Source: an uncultured Ruminococcus sp.
GTDB taxonomy: Bacteria > Bacillota > Clostridia > Oscillospirales > CAG-272
Length of the DNA stretch: 14,881 nucleotides
Assembly: GCA_902782785.1 (NCBI GenBank)
Contig: CACZOH010000190.1
Coordinates: 1 to 14,881 of the forward strand
Reading direction: 5' to 3'
The translations under genes and the position numbers were made by a program. Positions 13,248-14,881 of this stretch are shown one piece after another (within the stretch, counting starts at the first letter, position 1; every line of letters begins with the position of its first letter). Below the pieces are notes generated by a model. The model saw nothing but the letters and a program-made list of their open reading frames with translations. It searched no databases and was not told the DNA's origin.

Positions 13248-14648
13248 ATGCGCAAAAGAAATCTTATAGCGGACGCTTTTTTTGAAGGGATCTCGTCCTT
13301 TTCCGAGAGGAGCGGGGCGACGGGCTTTGACAGCCGCGCCGAATACTCGGGACTTTTCAAAAAATCCGAGCTTTCAAGAATGATATGTACCGCAAGATAC
13401 GCGGATTATGATATTGAATACGTTTATACCGCTTCGGGCGGCGTGAGCTTTTGCAGCGTTTTCAATTTCAGAATAATATTCGACCGCAGCCTGCCGTATA
13501 TCAAATATTCGCCGTACGACCTGATGTATAAGATCGACGAAAACGACTTTTCCTGCTACACATTCGCGTATGTGGAAACGCCCGAGCGTATGAAACGGGT
13601 GATAGAAGCGATAGAGCCGAAGCTGTATGATCTTCTCGGAAAGCTTGACAGACTGAGCCGCAGTAAGGCGGATATGTCCGATATTTTCGACAAGTTTTCG
13701 GACAGCGTAAACGCCTATTACGGCAAGGATATTTTCCGCGCCTCTGACGCGGACGACGATGATCTTGAGAGCTTTATGGAGACGTATTACGCCGCGGACG
13801 ACGCGTTTTACGTATCGAAGCCGTACGCTCAGTTCATCCGCGGAGACTATAACGCCGCGTATAACGGTATGCGCAGGGTAAGGAACAAATCGTATTATCA
13901 GATACGCCTTGCGTCGTTCATCGCCTCGCTCGAGACAAGATACGAGGCGGCGCCCGCGGACTGCGAAACGACGGCGGACGCGATATACTCGTCCGGTGCG
14001 CAGATAGCGAGCCTGTTCATATCCGCGCTTCTGCTTCTTATCCCGTGCGCGGCGGTTCTTGTCGGACTTCATTATCTGAGCGCCGCCATAATATACCGCG
14101 GCGCGATATGGTGCAGCGCCTGGAGTTTTTTAAGCGTTATCGGATATTTTTCGTCAGCCGTGTTTCCCGCGTTCGCTTTCGCCTTCGCCGCGAGAAAAGC
14201 GTCGTACCTGTTTTTCGGAAAAAGACGGAAATACCTGACTGATCTGCATAATATAACGCAGAGCAGACGCACGACGGGCTGCTCGTTCATACTGACGGGC
14301 GCCGTCGTCCTTATGATCTTGTTTTCGCTTCTCACGTATGTTTCGTCGTACGCCGCGTTTTACGGGGACGGAATACGTCTGCCGTCGGAAAAATCGGTTT
14401 TCGGAAGCGAGAATTACGCATATTCAGACGTGGAGAAGCTCGTATCCGCCGAGGGATCGTATAATATGTACGGCAAGTTCATAAAAGACGAGCAGTATAT
14501 AATAGTAATGAAAAACGGCATGAAATACTACCTCTCGTACGAGGCGTCGCCCGATACGATCAGGGAAAAGATAGTGCCGGTATTTGAAGAAAAAGGCATC
14601 CCCGTCATCTCCGTTCACGACGCGGACGATTATGATTTTATCCCGTAG
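13248..14648 (+). CDS. Large membrane protein of unknown function
   Basis: The 466-residue protein has a hydrophilic N-terminal part of about 245 residues without a signal peptide, so it is probably cytoplasmic. About three to four membrane spans follow: ASLFISALLLLIPCAAVLVGL and SAAIIYRGAIWCSAWSFLSVIGYFSSAVFPAFAFAFA (about 250-320), then SFILTGAVVLMILFSLLTYVSSYAAF (about 347-372). The last 90 residues are soluble (KSVFGSENYAYSDVEKL, KDEQYIIVMKNGMKYYLSYEASPDTIREKIVPVFEEKGIPVISV). The N-terminal region is rich in Tyr and Asp (e.g. ASDADDDDLESFMETYYAADDAFYVSKPY). I recognise no family. ATG 13248 has an AAAAAGG site at about 7 bases. It is a single-gene unit between a terminator and the hairpin region at the right edge. 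Confidence 0.85.
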   Translation: MRKRNLIADAFFEGISSFSERSGATGFDSRAEYSGLFKKSELSRMICTARYADYDIEYVYTASGGVSFCSVFNFRIIFDRSLPYIKYSPYDLMYKIDENDFSCYTFAYVETPERMKRVIEAIEPKLYDLLGKLDRLSRSKADMSDIFDKFSDSVNAYYGKDIFRASDADDDDLESFMETYYAADDAFYVSKPYAQFIRGDYNAAYNGMRRVRNKSYYQIRLASFIASLETRYEAAPADCETTADAIYSSGAQIASLFISALLLLIPCAAVLVGLHYLSAAIIYRGAIWCSAWSFLSVIGYFSSAVFPAFAFAFAARKASYLFFGKRRKYLTDLHNITQSRRTTGCSFILTGAVVLMILFSLLTYVSSYAAFYGDGIRLPSEKSVFGSENYAYSDVEKLVSAEGSYNMYGKFIKDEQYIIVMKNGMKYYLSYEASPDTIREKIVPVFEEKGIPVISVHDADDYDFIP

Positions 14649-14751
14649 GATAAATGAATTTTCTGCGGGAACGGTGATACCGCGCCGGAGCGTCCGGAAA
14701 TAAAATACAGCAAAAAAGAGCCCGAGGGAGAGGTTACGTAAGGAAGAAACA

Positions 14752-14797
14752 AACCCACTATGACGTCTTTCGATTATTGAAAGTGTCATAGTGGGTT
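14752..14797. repeat. Long imperfect hairpin, 18-19 pairs
   Basis: AACCCACTATGAC plus CTTTC on the left (14752-14771) matches the inverse of GAAAG plus GTCATAGTGGGTT on the right (14779-14797), with a one-base bulge and a 7-base loop. It lies about 100 bases after the last gene's stop. Neither side has a true U-tract, but both are T-rich on exit (ATTCTCTTTC to the right, TGTTTCTTCC on the other strand), so it could be a bidirectional terminator or the end of a small mobile repeat. The 103 bases between the stop (14648) and this hairpin hold nothing else I can support. Confidence 0.7.
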
Positions 14798-14857
14798 ATT
14801 CTCTTTCAGCTCGTCTTAACTGTTCCGACGCAGGAATGATGTATAAATCAGCTGAAT

Positions 14858-14872
14858 TGCCGCTTTGCGGCA
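14858..14872. other. Short perfect palindrome near the right edge
   Basis: TGCCGC (14858-14863), TTT and GCGGCA (14867-14872) form a tight GC-rich hairpin with a three-base loop. No U-tract is seen on the plus strand within the window; the sequence continues past the edge. Confidence 0.5.
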
Positions 14873-14881
14873 GCTAAATTA

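Noticed and set aside
13374..14072. A 232-codon open frame on the minus strand
   Set aside because: Arg/Val-rich shadow of the plus-strand membrane protein, which has a perfect promoter and a ribosome binding site.
14424..14789. A 121-codon minus-strand open frame over the right-edge hairpin
   Set aside because: It is antisense to the membrane gene's 3' end and starts inside the hairpin, with no ribosome binding site.

Overview
The window looks like chromosomal DNA from a spore-forming, probably anaerobic member of the Clostridia (Ruminococcaceae/Oscillospiraceae-like). The main indicators are a clear SpoIIID sporulation regulator, an ECF sigma factor overlapping a membrane-anchored partner, a secreted Ig-like/S-layer-homology protein of a type common in that group, Gram-positive lipoproteins, strong AGGAGG ribosome binding sites and several near-consensus sigma-A promoters. 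No tRNA, rRNA, CRISPR array or recognisable transposase is visible.

Layout. On the minus strand, 1-1571 carries an ECF sigma factor overlapping by four bases a membrane-anchored, anti-sigma-like protein that runs off the left edge. A plus-strand membrane protein (1732-2382) ends in a hairpin terminator. From 7156 down to 2442 lies a tightly packed five-gene minus-strand operon with one strong promoter (7190-7218). In transcription order it encodes a GH99-like glycoside hydrolase flanked by carbohydrate-binding-like domains, a cyclophilin lipoprotein, a second cyclophilin fused to a two-cluster 4Fe-4S ferredoxin domain, a sugar isomerase/epimerase-type TIM barrel, and LuxS. A plus-strand secreted Ig/SLH protein (7305-8558) runs tail to tail into spoIIID (8804-8505), and their coding ends overlap by 54 bases. 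spoIIID starts at TTG inside the U-tract of a terminator-like hairpin that also buries its ribosome binding site.

Further right on the minus strand are a polytopic membrane protein, a YdbC/PC4-like ssDNA-binding protein, a DUF4349 lipoprotein behind an ECF-type promoter, and a cytidylate-kinase-like protein with its own sigma-A promoter. Divergent from it, on the plus strand, are a two-domain jelly-roll lipoprotein with a perfect-consensus promoter and a strong terminator, then an unrecognised large membrane protein, also with a perfect-consensus promoter. The right edge holds a long imperfect hairpin and a short palindrome that may belong to a dispersed repeat.

Most interesting points: the cyclophilin-ferredoxin fusion next to a paralogous lipoprotein cyclophilin, the spoIIID attenuator-like hairpin, and the sugar/cyclophilin/LuxS operon. 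All functions are read from sequence motifs only; no database search was run.
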